This document shows positions 12,793 to 21,744 of a DNA stretch of 22,913 bases, piece after piece; the first letter of the stretch is position 1, and the number at the start of each line of letters is the position of its first letter. The notes under the pieces were generated by a model. That model saw only the letters and a list, made by a program, of their open reading frames with translations, did not search any database and was not told the DNA's origin. The DNA comes from CAZWRN01 sp964636275. Its GTDB lineage: Bacteria; Patescibacteriota; Microgenomatia; Daviesbacterales; UBA10151. The position numbers were made by a program, and so were the translations under genes. The DNA lies in the NCBI GenBank assembly GCA_964636275.1, contig CAZWRN010000019.1:1-22913 (forward strand), in the 5' to 3' direction.

Positions 12793-13467
12793 ATGAAAAA
12801 AATTACTCATGTAGAGCGGCAGAAAAAAAATCCTCAGCGATACAATATTTATCTGAATGGTGAATTTGCTTTTGGAGCCGATGAAGATACCGTGGTCAAC
12901 TTTCGTTTGCTCAAAGGTAAAGAGCTGACAGAGGCCGATCTGGAAAAGATTTTATTTGAAACAGAGATTGGTAAGCTGATGGAGCGGATGTATGGATTGT
13001 TTGGACGTCGTCAACGAACTGAAAAAGAGGTGCGTGACTATTTACGAAATGTCTCTTTTAAACGCATCATAAAAGATCAGGAAGCTTTATCTCCGGTTGT
13101 GATAGATAAAGTGATCGAGAGACTTTTTGAAAAAAGACTGCTTGATGACAGGTTATTTGCCCAAGAATGGGTGAGAGCCAGACAGCTGTCTAAGAAAAAA
13201 GGCCAAATTGCGATCACACAAGAGTTGATGCAAAAAGGTGTGTCCAAAGAGGTGATAGATGAGGTGATGGATGAACAAACGAGTCCTGAGAACGAATATT
13301 CACTGGCCCAGGAAGCATTGACAAAAAAAGAGCGGTTGTTTAAAGGGCTGGAAGAAATGGCTTATAAACAAAAAGCTTTGCAATTTTTAATTAGACGAGG
13401 GTTTTCCTATGAAATCGCTAAAGATGTGGTTGAAGAATTTGTAAAAAAAGTGTATACTAACTTATAG
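12793..13467 (+). CDS. recX: RecA regulator RecX
   Basis: The 224-aa helical protein starts with the short RecX-type beta-rich lead (ERQKKNPQRYNIYLNGEFAFG). Three-helix repeats follow, including LFGRRQRTEKEVRDYL (about 73-88), LLDDRLFAQEWVRARQLSKKKG (about 120-141) and IAITQELMQKGVSKEVIDEVM. RecX binds RecA filaments and limits their extension. Placement directly behind recA is the usual arrangement. Its length is at the upper side for the family. Confidence 0.93.
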   Translation: MKKITHVERQKKNPQRYNIYLNGEFAFGADEDTVVNFRLLKGKELTEADLEKILFETEIGKLMERMYGLFGRRQRTEKEVRDYLRNVSFKRIIKDQEALSPVVIDKVIERLFEKRLLDDRLFAQEWVRARQLSKKKGQIAITQELMQKGVSKEVIDEVMDEQTSPENEYSLAQEALTKKERLFKGLEEMAYKQKALQFLIRRGFSYEIAKDVVEEFVKKVYTNL

Positions 13468-13530
13468 TTAGGAAGCAAAGAAGTCCAATGCAACAAATGT
13501 ATTTCTTACATGTACAAAGACTTTCTTCAA

Positions 13531-13544
13531 TCGATTAATATCGA
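13531..13544. repeat. short inverted repeat upstream of rny
   Basis: TCGAT and ATCGA flank TAAT, 23 bp before the rny ATG. Together with the nearby TATTAT (13557-13562) it may be part of the rny promoter region. Weak evidence. Confidence 0.25.
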
Positions 13545-13566
13545 GTAATTCCGACTTATTATTTAT

Positions 13567-14904
13567 ATGATTAAATCATTTGGTTCATCGTCACAATCAC
13601 CTCGTCCTTCAATGGATGTAAATGCTAAAGAAACCGAACTTGCCAAAAGAGAAGGTATTTTGGAAGAGCGGGAAAGAACAATTGTTGCCAAACAGGAACA
13701 GCTTGATAAAAGATCTTCAGATATTGATACCTATCGTAAAGAGTTGATCGAAAAACTGGAAAAAGTTTCCAAAATGTCGGCTGATGAAGCTAAAGAAGTG
13801 CTGTTGGCAGCAGTTGAAAAAGATCTGGCTGTTGATATCTCCAAGAAAATTAAAGCAGCTGAAGAAGAGATAAAAATCCAGTCAGCTGATAAGGCTAAAG
13901 ATATTTTGGCTGATGCTTTATTGTCGGGGGCTGTGGATTATATGAGTGAATTTACTACTTCCCGCGTTAAATTGCCTGATGCAGAGATGAAGGGGCGAAT
14001 TATTGGAAAAGAGGGTAGAAATATCCGGGCCTTTGAACAAACTACGGGTGTAGATGTGGTGATGGATGATGATTTGCCAGACTCACTGATTTTATCTTCA
14101 TTTGACCCAATCCGTCGTGAAGTCGCGCGGGTGACTTTGGAGAAATTGATGGCTGATGGCCGTATTCAACCACAAAGAATCGAAGAGTTGTATGAAATAG
14201 CTAAAAAAGAGGTTGATCGATTGATCATGCAGGCAGGTGAAAAGCTAGCTCATGATGCGGGGGTTTATTCTCTGCCAGCTGAAGTGATTGCGACTATGGG
14301 TAAATTTAAGTATAGATATTCATATGGGCAGAGTTTGATCCAGCACTCTTTGGAGGTTTCGAAGATTGCTGTAGCGGTGGCAGAGCTGATTGGCGCTGAT
14401 GTAAATACTGTTCGGGTGGGTGGTTTGTTGCATGATATTGGTAAGGTGGTTTATGACGGTGACGAAGGTACCCATGTAGAAAAGGGTGTTCAGTTTGCCA
14501 AACAGCACGGTTTCCCAGAAGCTGTTATAGCCTGTATCGCCGAACATCATGAAGATATCCCGATCTCTTCAGCTGAATCGATTTGTGTGATCATTGGTGA
14601 TGCTTTTTCTGGAGGACGGCCAGGTGCCCGTCATGAAAATGTTCAGGACTATGTCAATCGTTTGGACAATATCGAGAAAATTGCCATGTCTTTTGATGGT
14701 GTGGATCGGGTATTTGCTGTTCAGGCCGGACGAGAAGTGCGAATCATTGTAGTTCCAGAAAAAGTTTCTGATGAAGAGTTGCCAAAACTGGTTCATGATA
14801 TTGGGGTTGAGATTCAAAAACAGGTGATGGTACCAGGGGCAGTTAAAATTACAGCAGTACGGGAAATTAGAGCCACAGAATCATTCCTGACTTCGGGCGT
14901 CTAA
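13567..14904 (+). CDS. rny: ribonuclease Y lacking the N-terminal membrane anchor
   Basis: The 445-aa endoribonuclease starts mRNA decay in many bacteria. After a Ser-rich start it has a coiled coil (about 17-115), a KH domain (KGRIIGKEGRNIR at 142-154) and an HD domain with H260, HD289-290, the HH at 327-328 and D345 (IIGDAFSGGRPGAR). The C-terminal RNase Y domain ends near 440. Typical RNase Y is about 520 aa and begins with a transmembrane helix. Here the coiled coil begins almost at once and no hydrophobic segment is encoded, so the enzyme is predicted to be cytosolic. The upstream 99 bp do not supply an in-frame anchor. Confidence 0.93.
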   Translation: MIKSFGSSSQSPRPSMDVNAKETELAKREGILEERERTIVAKQEQLDKRSSDIDTYRKELIEKLEKVSKMSADEAKEVLLAAVEKDLAVDISKKIKAAEEEIKIQSADKAKDILADALLSGAVDYMSEFTTSRVKLPDAEMKGRIIGKEGRNIRAFEQTTGVDVVMDDDLPDSLILSSFDPIRREVARVTLEKLMADGRIQPQRIEELYEIAKKEVDRLIMQAGEKLAHDAGVYSLPAEVIATMGKFKYRYSYGQSLIQHSLEVSKIAVAVAELIGADVNTVRVGGLLHDIGKVVYDGDEGTHVEKGVQFAKQHGFPEAVIACIAEHHEDIPISSAESICVIIGDAFSGGRPGARHENVQDYVNRLDNIEKIAMSFDGVDRVFAVQAGREVRIIVVPEKVSDEELPKLVHDIGVEIQKQVMVPGAVKITAVREIRATESFLTSGV

Positions 14905-14973
14905 TCTTATTTCACAATTCTTACCCTTTTTTAGCTCAGCATGTTAAATATTTTTTTATACTTATTATCTCTT

Positions 14974-14982
14974 GGAGGTGAT
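14974..14982 (+). promoter_or_regulatory. strong Shine-Dalgarno site of the 53-aa small ORF
   Basis: GGAGGTGAT matches the anti-Shine-Dalgarno tail almost perfectly, with 8 nt between GGAGG and the ATG at 14987. It is by far the best ribosome-binding site in the window, where most genes have none. Confidence 0.8.
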
Positions 14983-14986
14983 ACTT

Positions 14987-15148
14987 ATGGATGGAGTAGA
15001 TGAAGCTAAAGAAAACTTGCAGTATCAATCCGAACGAGTAGAGAATTTAAAGTCAGAGCTTGAACAGGCTCAACAAGAGAGGGATCAGGCTGCTGATAGT
15101 TTGAGAGAAGCCGCTGATAATGCTGCAGATGAGTATCAGTCAGCCTAG
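14987..15148 (+). CDS. small acidic coiled-coil protein (53 aa), unrecognised
   Basis: A short reading frame encodes a 53-aa, strongly acidic, Gln/Glu/Ala-rich peptide beginning MDGVDEAKENLQYQSERVEN and ending DEYQSA. It has no Cys, Trp or Pro and a heptad-like pattern, so a single continuous helix or coiled coil is expected. The reason to call it real is the near-perfect Shine-Dalgarno at ideal spacing. It lies between rny and the HU gene on the same strand, 82 bp after rny and 77 bp before HU. The function is unknown. A nucleoid- or ribosome-associated small protein is conceivable but not supported by homology. Confidence 0.65.
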   Translation: MDGVDEAKENLQYQSERVENLKSELEQAQQERDQAADSLREAADNAADEYQSA

Positions 15149-15174
15149 TTTTCAATAACACAGCCTGTCAAGAC

Positions 15175-15203
15175 TTTACAAAGAAAATCTGATGCGTTAT
15201 ATT
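15175..15203 (+). promoter_or_regulatory. promoter of the HU gene
   Basis: TTTACA (15175-15180), a 17-bp spacer and TATATT (15198-15203), with the HU ATG 22 nt beyond. The leader would be about 15 nt with no Shine-Dalgarno. Confidence 0.55.
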
Positions 15204-15225
15204 TGTACAACGTTTAAATCAATTT

Positions 15226-15498
15226 ATGACAAAAAATCAATTAATCGAAAAAGTAGCGAAAAAATCTCATCTCACTAAAAAGGCTGCCGCAGATGCTGTG
15301 AATGCAGTTTTTTCTTTAATAAATGACAATTTCGTCCGAGGAGAAAAGACAGTTATCACTGGGTTTGGAACTTTTCTATTAAGATCAAGAGCTGCCAGAC
15401 GAGGTCGCAACCCTCAAACAGGTGCTACTATTCAGATTCCTGGTAAAAAGCTGCCTTCTTTTACAGCTGGTAAAACAATTAAACGGTTGGTTAAATAG
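15226..15498 (+). CDS. hup: nucleoid-associated protein HU
   Basis: The 90-aa protein matches the HU/IHF family over its full length: TKNQLIEKVAKKSHLTKKAA, then GFGTFLLRSRAARRGRNPQTG, with the proline-bearing DNA-intercalating arm region around IQIPGKKLPSFTAGK. It binds and bends DNA as a dimer and would be a main nucleoid protein. The stop codon is directly followed by the stop codon of the convergent membrane gene with no base between, so any terminator would lie in coding DNA. Confidence 0.96.
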   Translation: MTKNQLIEKVAKKSHLTKKAAADAVNAVFSLINDNFVRGEKTVITGFGTFLLRSRAARRGRNPQTGATIQIPGKKLPSFTAGKTIKRLVK

Positions 15499-17496
15499 TT
15501 ATTGTATTTTTTTCTCTTCCATTGGTCCGACAATTACTGGTAGTTTGATGTTGGTTGGATACTCTTTCCCATTAATGAAAAAAATAGACTGAAGGTATCT
15601 TTCATTTAGGATATTAACAAAGTAGCAGTCGCTGTTATTGGTTAATTGGATCTGCTGATAATAAATTGGTTTTAGGCCATATGATTGTGACATAGGTTGG
15701 ATAGTCAAATTAATGTCTTTTGCAAGTGAACAGCGGGTTGTTTTAAATCTTGGATTTTGTAAATCAACAATCAAATATATTGAACTGTTGTAAACAATAG
15801 CGCCAGAGAAAGATTGATCATTGATAATCTTTTCAATTAATTCTGTATCTGTAAATCGGTCTTTATGAATAACTAAATAATCCACATTTAAAGCATTGAG
15901 TTTATTAAACATCTCTAGGTTGAGTGAGGTGTTTAGTTGATCGATAAATTCGCTCCAATCAGTTGGGAAATAGCCACTATATCCGTTGACCAATCTTTCG
16001 CTATGAATAGTAGAGATCAGGAGATAATATATCTGTTTTTCATAATTTGGCGAGTAAGCTGGAAGATGCAAAGTTGTCTTATTGTTTAAAAAAGTTAACG
16101 ACCGGTATTCAAACATCGCGGAGTTATTGCTTGTAATAGCAGAAGTGTCGTTTATAAAATTCCATTTATTAGTATTTTCTAGAGTGATTAAAGTGATGAT
16201 CAAAATAAATAAAATCATGGGTTTGATGTTGTACTTTTTTAATATTGCCAAATAGCCAAGTCCGGCAAACAGCGCAAAGGGTAAGTAAAAGAAAAATTGA
16301 AATCTGGTCGGAACACGGATACCGTTTAGTAATCCTGTTACTTCATTAAAATAGAAATAAGGCAGTTTATAAGTTTCCCAAAGAGGTCCAAAAGTAAAGA
16401 TAAATGTACCAATAAATAAACTAAGTAAACTAAATATTGTAAGTATACTTATTTGGTTTTGTTTTCTTAGATAAAACAATCCAATCAAACAAAGAATAAC
16501 TGGAATAATATTTAATCCGAGTGTGTGCTCGGAATAATTTATTTTAGGATAACTGGTTCGCAAGTTGTCAAAAAAAGCAACTGCATTTTTGTAAAGTAAA
16601 CTCTCAGGGAAAGCTAGAAACCAGTCAATAGGTTCGGCGGAAAAAAAGACTGATTCACTAACTCCCCGTTGGGCACCTTCTAATATTGAAAATTGTTTAT
16701 AAGGAAATAGGAAAAAGTAGAGTAAGGGTAAAAAAATCAAAAAACCGATACTGGAAAGAAGGATTTTTTTAAAGTATGTCCAGTGACCATTTATTAAATG
16801 AAAGACAAAAAAAGGAAATGAAATAAAAAGTAACGAGGGAACAGAGATAATAAAAAATGTTATAGCCGTTAAGGCATTTAAAGTAAAAAATAATCCAAAA
16901 TAAAAGGATTTTTTAAGATTGGGTGAGGAAAAAAAATGAATGGAAGTTAACAACAAGAGAGGTAAGAAAAATTTTCCTAGTAGATGAGTGTGGCCGGGAA
17001 AATGAGCAGCCGTAACTGGATTGAAGGTAAATATAACTGCTGCAATCAATCCGGCAGACTTGTCTTTTAAAATCTTATAAAAGGCATAAAAACTACTGAT
17101 AAAGGTCAGAATAAAAGATGAAAAAGTGTATAGATTTACCGACAGAACTAGTTGGTTTGAAATCCAATAGACAGGTGAAAATAAAACTGCCGGTATAAAC
17201 ATATGTTCAGAAAATGCCAAAGAATAAGGCCATGGGTAAAATTGAAAGGCATTAAAATAATCCGTAGGGGAAAGTATTCTGCCGGTTGTAAAAGACAACT
17301 GGTTGTACCACATGATCCATCCGATAAGAGTGTAATCAGATTCATCTGAAAAAAATGCAGAAAGATGAAAAAACATTGGCCAGGTAAACAGAGTAGTCAG
17401 AATAAAACCCAGACAAGTTGTTGTCAGAAGCTGAGTGACTAAAGGATGTTTAAAGGAAAAATTATTTAAATGGGTTTTTAGTGAGGTTAACATCAA
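15499..17496 (-). CDS. polytopic membrane protein, GT-C glycosyltransferase-like
   Basis: The 665-aa protein has about a dozen hydrophobic segments across residues 20-440 and a mostly soluble C-terminal part (about 455-665). The first long loop holds DESDYTLIGWIMWY, an acidic motif where GT-C enzymes place the catalytic acid, followed by another loop with FYPWPYSLAFSEH. This layout fits a lipid-phosphate-sugar-dependent transferase or an oligosaccharide-handling protein, but no specific family was recognised. Its start overlaps the end of the upstream PMT-like gene by 35 bp, so the two are translationally linked. A second ATG is the next codon. Confidence 0.7.
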   Translation of the reverse strand: MMLTSLKTHLNNFSFKHPLVTQLLTTTCLGFILTTLFTWPMFFHLSAFFSDESDYTLIGWIMWYNQLSFTTGRILSPTDYFNAFQFYPWPYSLAFSEHMFIPAVLFSPVYWISNQLVLSVNLYTFSSFILTFISSFYAFYKILKDKSAGLIAAVIFTFNPVTAAHFPGHTHLLGKFFLPLLLLTSIHFFSSPNLKKSFYFGLFFTLNALTAITFFIISVPSLLFISFPFFVFHLINGHWTYFKKILLSSIGFLIFLPLLYFFLFPYKQFSILEGAQRGVSESVFFSAEPIDWFLAFPESLLYKNAVAFFDNLRTSYPKINYSEHTLGLNIIPVILCLIGLFYLRKQNQISILTIFSLLSLFIGTFIFTFGPLWETYKLPYFYFNEVTGLLNGIRVPTRFQFFFYLPFALFAGLGYLAILKKYNIKPMILFILIITLITLENTNKWNFINDTSAITSNNSAMFEYRSLTFLNNKTTLHLPAYSPNYEKQIYYLLISTIHSERLVNGYSGYFPTDWSEFIDQLNTSLNLEMFNKLNALNVDYLVIHKDRFTDTELIEKIINDQSFSGAIVYNSSIYLIVDLQNPRFKTTRCSLAKDINLTIQPMSQSYGLKPIYYQQIQLTNNSDCYFVNILNERYLQSIFFINGKEYPTNIKLPVIVGPMEEKKIQ

Positions 17497-18781
17497 AGAA
17501 AGAAAGCATTAAATTTTTAGGTAGAGGAATACCTGTCAGCATTGGATAAACAAAAATAAAACTGACTATGATAGTTCCTATGAGTAAGTAAAAAATACTG
17601 CGGTGTTTGGGGTGATTATACAATTCAGCAAGTTGGTAGGCGAGAGCTAAACAAAGAAAGGGGATTGACGGCGAAAAATGATATAAAAACATGATCCGCG
17701 GGGAACTAAACCAGGGTAACCAAAAACCAAAAAAGCCAAGCAAAATAATTAATAACACTTTATTGCGGGTTTTAAAATAATCCCAAGCCACTACAAAGAT
17801 TGAACCAAACCCAAACCAAAAAAGCAGAGGATTACCAGAAGCAAAGATATTGGCAGTATAACCATTTGGAAAATACTGTACATAGTACCAGACAGGATAA
17901 AGGTTTAAAGGCCAAGTCCAAGCTTTTGATGCATAATCATGTGTAGCGATTAAATTGGTGTGATATGAAAGCATCTGATTTTGAAGGCCATAGGTGTAAG
18001 GGCAGGGATTTTCCAGTTTAATCAGCTGGCATTTAAATAAAGAATCAAAATCTATAAATTGGCTGAATTTATGGCCGTACAAGAAAAAAGGCGTATAACT
18101 TATCATATAGATAATCAGTGGTACTACTATAAATAAGTAGCTTTTTTTCCAGGCTTTAGTGAAAAGAAGATAAATAATACTAATGCCTATCAGATATAAT
18201 CCGGTCCATTTGCTGCTAAGTGCTAGTCCGACAAAGATACTAGCCCAGAGATATTTTTTATTAAGTAGCATTAACACTGTCAGTAATATTGCGGTTACTA
18301 CATAAATATCATTCATCCCGGTCCGGCTTTGGACTAAAACAAGTCCTTCAAGTGAAAACAAAAAGGCCGATAAGTTGGCTATGAGCTCCTTATTAAAAAG
18401 TCTTTTTCCCAACAGATACATCAAGAAGGTACAAAAAATCCCCAGTAAAGCTCCTGGTAGCCGCCATGCCCAAGGGTCTGTTGATCCCAGCAGAAACATT
18501 GAGGCAGTCATAATTTCTTTGGCTAAAGGAGGGTGTGTCCATTCAAAGGCTACTCCTGGAGGTGGTGTGGTCCACCATTCCCAGGCTTCAATATTGCCTT
18601 TTAGATATTCTTTAGCTGTAAAACCATGGTAAACCTCATCGAAGACATAAGCATTGGGGAAATCCAGTCTAAACAGATGTAGAAATGTTGATAGTATTAA
18701 TATTAAAACTAATATACGATGTTTTTTCCCAAGTAAAAGATGCTTAAAAGCGGGGAGAAATTTACTAAAGTGGTCAGTCAT
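17462..18781 (-). CDS. dolichyl-phosphate-mannose-protein mannosyltransferase family protein (GT39/PMT)
   Basis: The 439-aa polytopic protein shows PMT hallmarks: FDEVYHGF with the catalytic D48-E49 in the first extracytoplasmic loop, FEWTHPPLAKEIM (about 79-91), and SRTGMNDIYV, followed by about nine further hydrophobic segments. Bacterial PMT proteins transfer a sugar from a polyprenyl phosphate to Ser/Thr of exported proteins or to lipids. It is short for the family and has no MIR domain. The Ser/Thr/Pro-rich linkers of the two glycosidase-like proteins in this window would be plausible acceptors (speculation). It is the first gene of a two-gene unit. TATAAT lies 6 nt before its ATG. Confidence 0.88.
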   Translation of the reverse strand: MTDHFSKFLPAFKHLLLGKKHRILVLILILSTFLHLFRLDFPNAYVFDEVYHGFTAKEYLKGNIEAWEWWTTPPPGVAFEWTHPPLAKEIMTASMFLLGSTDPWAWRLPGALLGIFCTFLMYLLGKRLFNKELIANLSAFLFSLEGLVLVQSRTGMNDIYVVTAILLTVLMLLNKKYLWASIFVGLALSSKWTGLYLIGISIIYLLFTKAWKKSYLFIVVPLIIYMISYTPFFLYGHKFSQFIDFDSLFKCQLIKLENPCPYTYGLQNQMLSYHTNLIATHDYASKAWTWPLNLYPVWYYVQYFPNGYTANIFASGNPLLFWFGFGSIFVVAWDYFKTRNKVLLIILLGFFGFWLPWFSSPRIMFLYHFSPSIPFLCLALAYQLAELYNHPKHRSIFYLLIGTIIVSFIFVYPMLTGIPLPKNLMLSFFDVNLTKNPFK

Positions 18782-18787
18782 TTACTT

Positions 18788-18817
18788 ATTATATACAAGC
18801 TACAACTTAAATGATAA
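18788..18817 (-). promoter_or_regulatory. candidate promoter of the PMT-like operon
   Basis: TTATCA (18812-18817), an 18-bp spacer and a perfect TATAAT (18788-18793) lie on the - strand, and the ATG starts 6 nt after the -10 box. The mRNA would begin at or next to the start codon. Confidence 0.55.
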
Positions 18818-18836
18818 GTGTAGTACCATTGCCGGT

Positions 18837-20726
18837 ATGATAGCGGCTTTTTTTCTGACAATCAATCTGGGCTTTGTGGGACTTATTTTGAGTTATTTTT
18901 TTCAATTAAAGATGGTTTTAGAACAAAGAATAGCAGCTGCTTTATTGATCGGTTTGATTTTTTTGGGGTATGTTTTTTTTGCTGCAGGGTTTGTCTGGGG
19001 TATGTCCGGCGGGTCTTTGGCTTTAACTCTGATCACTATGAATGGAGTAGCATTGGTTGCTTGGCGTAAAAGCAGCTGGGATCGTATTCAAGAGGATTGG
19101 TCAGAATTTAGAAAACGGTACAGTAGTAGATCTTGGCAATTGTTGGCAATTTGTCTTTTATTAGCTATCGGATTATTTAGTTATTTAGTTGGAGGAATGC
19201 TGAGTTATAAAGAGGATACCTACTTTGTACAGCCGGTGCATGCTTACGGTGATATCTCTCTTCATCTAGGTATCATTTCAAGTTTTGTTTATGGCGATAA
19301 TTTTCCAGCTCAAAATCCCAATTTTGCAGGCACCCCTATTTCTTATCCGTTTATGGTTGATTTTTTAACAGCTATTTTTATTCAACCGGTCGGAATGTCT
19401 TATGCACAGTCAATGGCTTTTACAGGTGGACTACTTTTTGCCATTTTGATTGTACTAATGGTTTTTTTCGTGATCGACTTAACAAATAGCAAAAAGGTTG
19501 CCATTTTATCACTATGGCTTTTTTTGCTTGGCGGGGGATTTGGGTTTTTTTATTTTATGGATGGATTTACCAAATCAGGCAAAAACATCTTGGAGTTTTT
19601 ATTTACTTTGCCGCAAGATTATACTGCGATAAAAGATCTTGGCTATTGGTGGATTAATGTCAATTTGTCGATGCTGATGCCGCAACGAAGTTTTTTATTT
19701 GGTTTTGGAACAGCTGTCTTGATACTCACTATTTTCCTTTCTCTCAAGGAGCATTTTCAAATAAAAAGTTATATTTTAGTGATTGTACTTTTGGCAATTT
19801 TACCTTTGATCCATACACATACACTGGTTGCTTTGTCGCCGTTTGTTTTATATTTTCTATTTTTTATTTTTAAGCAAAAAGGTAATGATCGAATTGTTTT
19901 ATTTTTAATAGGTTTAAATGGATTGGTTGTAGCATTTTTGTTGAGTAGATTCTTTTTAGCTCAATCAGGAAATTTATTTTCTTTATTTTCCTGGCAGATT
20001 GGATGGATGTCTCATGATGAAAGTATTGTGCGTTTTTATTTGAAAAATTTTGGCGTAGTTTTATTTGTACTGCCAGCGGCCTTGTATTTTATTAAGAAAA
20101 ATACCTTGGTATGGCAATTTGGAGTGTTAGGACTTGTCTGGTTTGTTTTGCCTAGTGTAATGATCTTTCAACCATGGGACTTTGACAATATTAAATTATT
20201 TATGTATTGGTATTTCACAGCGGCTGTTTTATCGGCTGCATTTTTTGTTAATTTTTTTTCAGCCGGCCATTGGCAAAAAATGGTTGTAATTGTAGGAATA
20301 GTATTGATGGTGTTGTCTGGGGGACTTGATGTTTGGCGGATATTAACTGGATCAGGTGTTTCATATCCTATCTATGGTATGGAAGCTATCAAAATGGCAG
20401 ATTTTGTAAAAACAAATACCCCAACTGATGCTGTTTTTATTTCGGCTGATAAGTTTGATAATCCGGTTGTGTCATTAGCCGGACGAAAAGTCGTCATGGG
20501 ATTTAGTCCTTGGCTTTGGACTTATGGTTTGAACTATTCTTCCAGACAGCAATTTATCTCAAACGTTTTGGCTGGAAATTTAAATAACAATGAATTAAAA
20601 AAATATCAGGCAGGTTATATAGTGCTATTTCCAAATGTATCATACACTCAAAATCAACAATATTTTGATGATCATCATCAACTGATATACAACCAAGATG
20701 GGTATCGCATATATAAACTCCAATAA
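18837..20726 (+). CDS. polytopic membrane protein with GT-C-like GD motif
   Basis: From the ATG at 18837 the protein is 629 aa. It has about twelve hydrophobic segments and a large loop after the third (about residues 122-175) with AYGDISLHLGIISSF, GDNFPAQNPNFAGTPISYPF. I know this type as a broadly distributed, poorly characterised membrane family in CPR bacteria and archaea, probably GT-C-like with the Asp of GD as catalytic acid. The frame is open to 18654, but that extension is polar, lies opposite the PMT coding region and would overlap the divergent gene, so the ATG directly before the hydrophobic start is preferred. Its 3' end overlaps miaA by 29 bp. Confidence 0.75.
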   Translation: MIAAFFLTINLGFVGLILSYFFQLKMVLEQRIAAALLIGLIFLGYVFFAAGFVWGMSGGSLALTLITMNGVALVAWRKSSWDRIQEDWSEFRKRYSSRSWQLLAICLLLAIGLFSYLVGGMLSYKEDTYFVQPVHAYGDISLHLGIISSFVYGDNFPAQNPNFAGTPISYPFMVDFLTAIFIQPVGMSYAQSMAFTGGLLFAILIVLMVFFVIDLTNSKKVAILSLWLFLLGGGFGFFYFMDGFTKSGKNILEFLFTLPQDYTAIKDLGYWWINVNLSMLMPQRSFLFGFGTAVLILTIFLSLKEHFQIKSYILVIVLLAILPLIHTHTLVALSPFVLYFLFFIFKQKGNDRIVLFLIGLNGLVVAFLLSRFFLAQSGNLFSLFSWQIGWMSHDESIVRFYLKNFGVVLFVLPAALYFIKKNTLVWQFGVLGLVWFVLPSVMIFQPWDFDNIKLFMYWYFTAAVLSAAFFVNFFSAGHWQKMVVIVGIVLMVLSGGLDVWRILTGSGVSYPIYGMEAIKMADFVKTNTPTDAVFISADKFDNPVVSLAGRKVVMGFSPWLWTYGLNYSSRQQFISNVLAGNLNNNELKKYQAGYIVLFPNVSYTQNQQYFDDHHQLIYNQDGYRIYKLQ

Positions 20727-21678
20727 AAAAATTTTATGTATTGTAGGTCCAACTGCGACTGGCAAAACAGATATCGGACTATCAATTGCTAAAAAATTTT
20801 CTGGTGAGATCATCGCCTGTGATTCACGGCAGGTGTATACCGGTTTAGATTTGGGTACTGGAAAGGATGCGAGTGACAACCAATTGGTCTCTAAACATCA
20901 TGGATATTGGTTGATTGATGGTATTAAAATCTGGCTCTATGATGTCGCGCCTTATCTGCAACAATATTCAGTATCGGATTATATAAAAGATGCAACCAGC
21001 GCGATTTATTCAACTACTCGGGAATTTAAATTGCCGATCATAGTGGGAGGAACAGGATTTTATTTAGATGGTTTATTGTATGGGGTGGATAGTGATCAGA
21101 TTCCGGCAGATGAAAATTTAAGAAAAAATCTACTTGATATGGATTTGCAAAAAGTTCAGCAGATGCTATTCCAGCTGGATGAAGATTTTTTTAATTCACT
21201 CAATAATTCTGAAAAAAATAATCAGCGACGACTGATCCGAAAAATTGAAATTCTTCAGTACAGACAAAAAAATCCGGAGTTGATTTTAGAAAAAAAAGGT
21301 CTAAGTAAAGAGTTTCAATTACTAAAAATTGGACTTACAGCAGATAAAAAAGTATTGGATAAAAGAATAGATCAACGGGTATTTAAAAGGGTTGAACAAG
21401 GGATGTTGGAGGAGACAGAAATTTTACACAATAAGGGATTAACTTATCCAAGAATGAGACAGCTGGGTTTGGAGTATGGCGTTATGGCAGATTATTTTGA
21501 AGGGATTATAAAAAGCAAAGACCAATTTGTTTTTGTATTACAACAAAAAATAAAACAATTTGCTAAAAGACAACTGACCTGGTTTAAAAGAGATAAAGAG
21601 ATTGTTTGGATTGATATAACTGAAAAAAATTATCTCCAAAAAGTGGAAAAGTTAGTTCAGGCTTGGTACAATAGTTGA
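20698..21678 (+). CDS. miaA: tRNA dimethylallyltransferase MiaA
   Basis: The 326-aa enzyme adds a dimethylallyl group to N6 of A37 in tRNAs reading UNN codons. It has the P-loop GPTATGKT (17-24), the DSRQVY motif (42-47), GGTGFYLDGLL, and the C-terminal RQLTWFKRD (about 296-304) seen in the family. It overlaps the end of the preceding membrane-protein gene by 29 bp in another frame, suggesting co-transcription despite unrelated function. Confidence 0.96.
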   Translation: MGIAYINSNKKILCIVGPTATGKTDIGLSIAKKFSGEIIACDSRQVYTGLDLGTGKDASDNQLVSKHHGYWLIDGIKIWLYDVAPYLQQYSVSDYIKDATSAIYSTTREFKLPIIVGGTGFYLDGLLYGVDSDQIPADENLRKNLLDMDLQKVQQMLFQLDEDFFNSLNNSEKNNQRRLIRKIEILQYRQKNPELILEKKGLSKEFQLLKIGLTADKKVLDKRIDQRVFKRVEQGMLEETEILHNKGLTYPRMRQLGLEYGVMADYFEGIIKSKDQFVFVLQQKIKQFAKRQLTWFKRDKEIVWIDITEKNYLQKVEKLVQAWYNS

Positions 21679-21744
21679 ATAATAAACAAGATACAAGTAT
21701 CCAATTATTTTGTCTCTTGGTTATTGTTTCTTGGAAGACTTTTT

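Noticed and set aside
18654..18836. 61-codon N-terminal extension of the third membrane protein
   Set aside because: It lies opposite the start of the PMT-like gene, is polar and Cys/Arg-rich, and the hydrophobic start matches the ATG at 18837.
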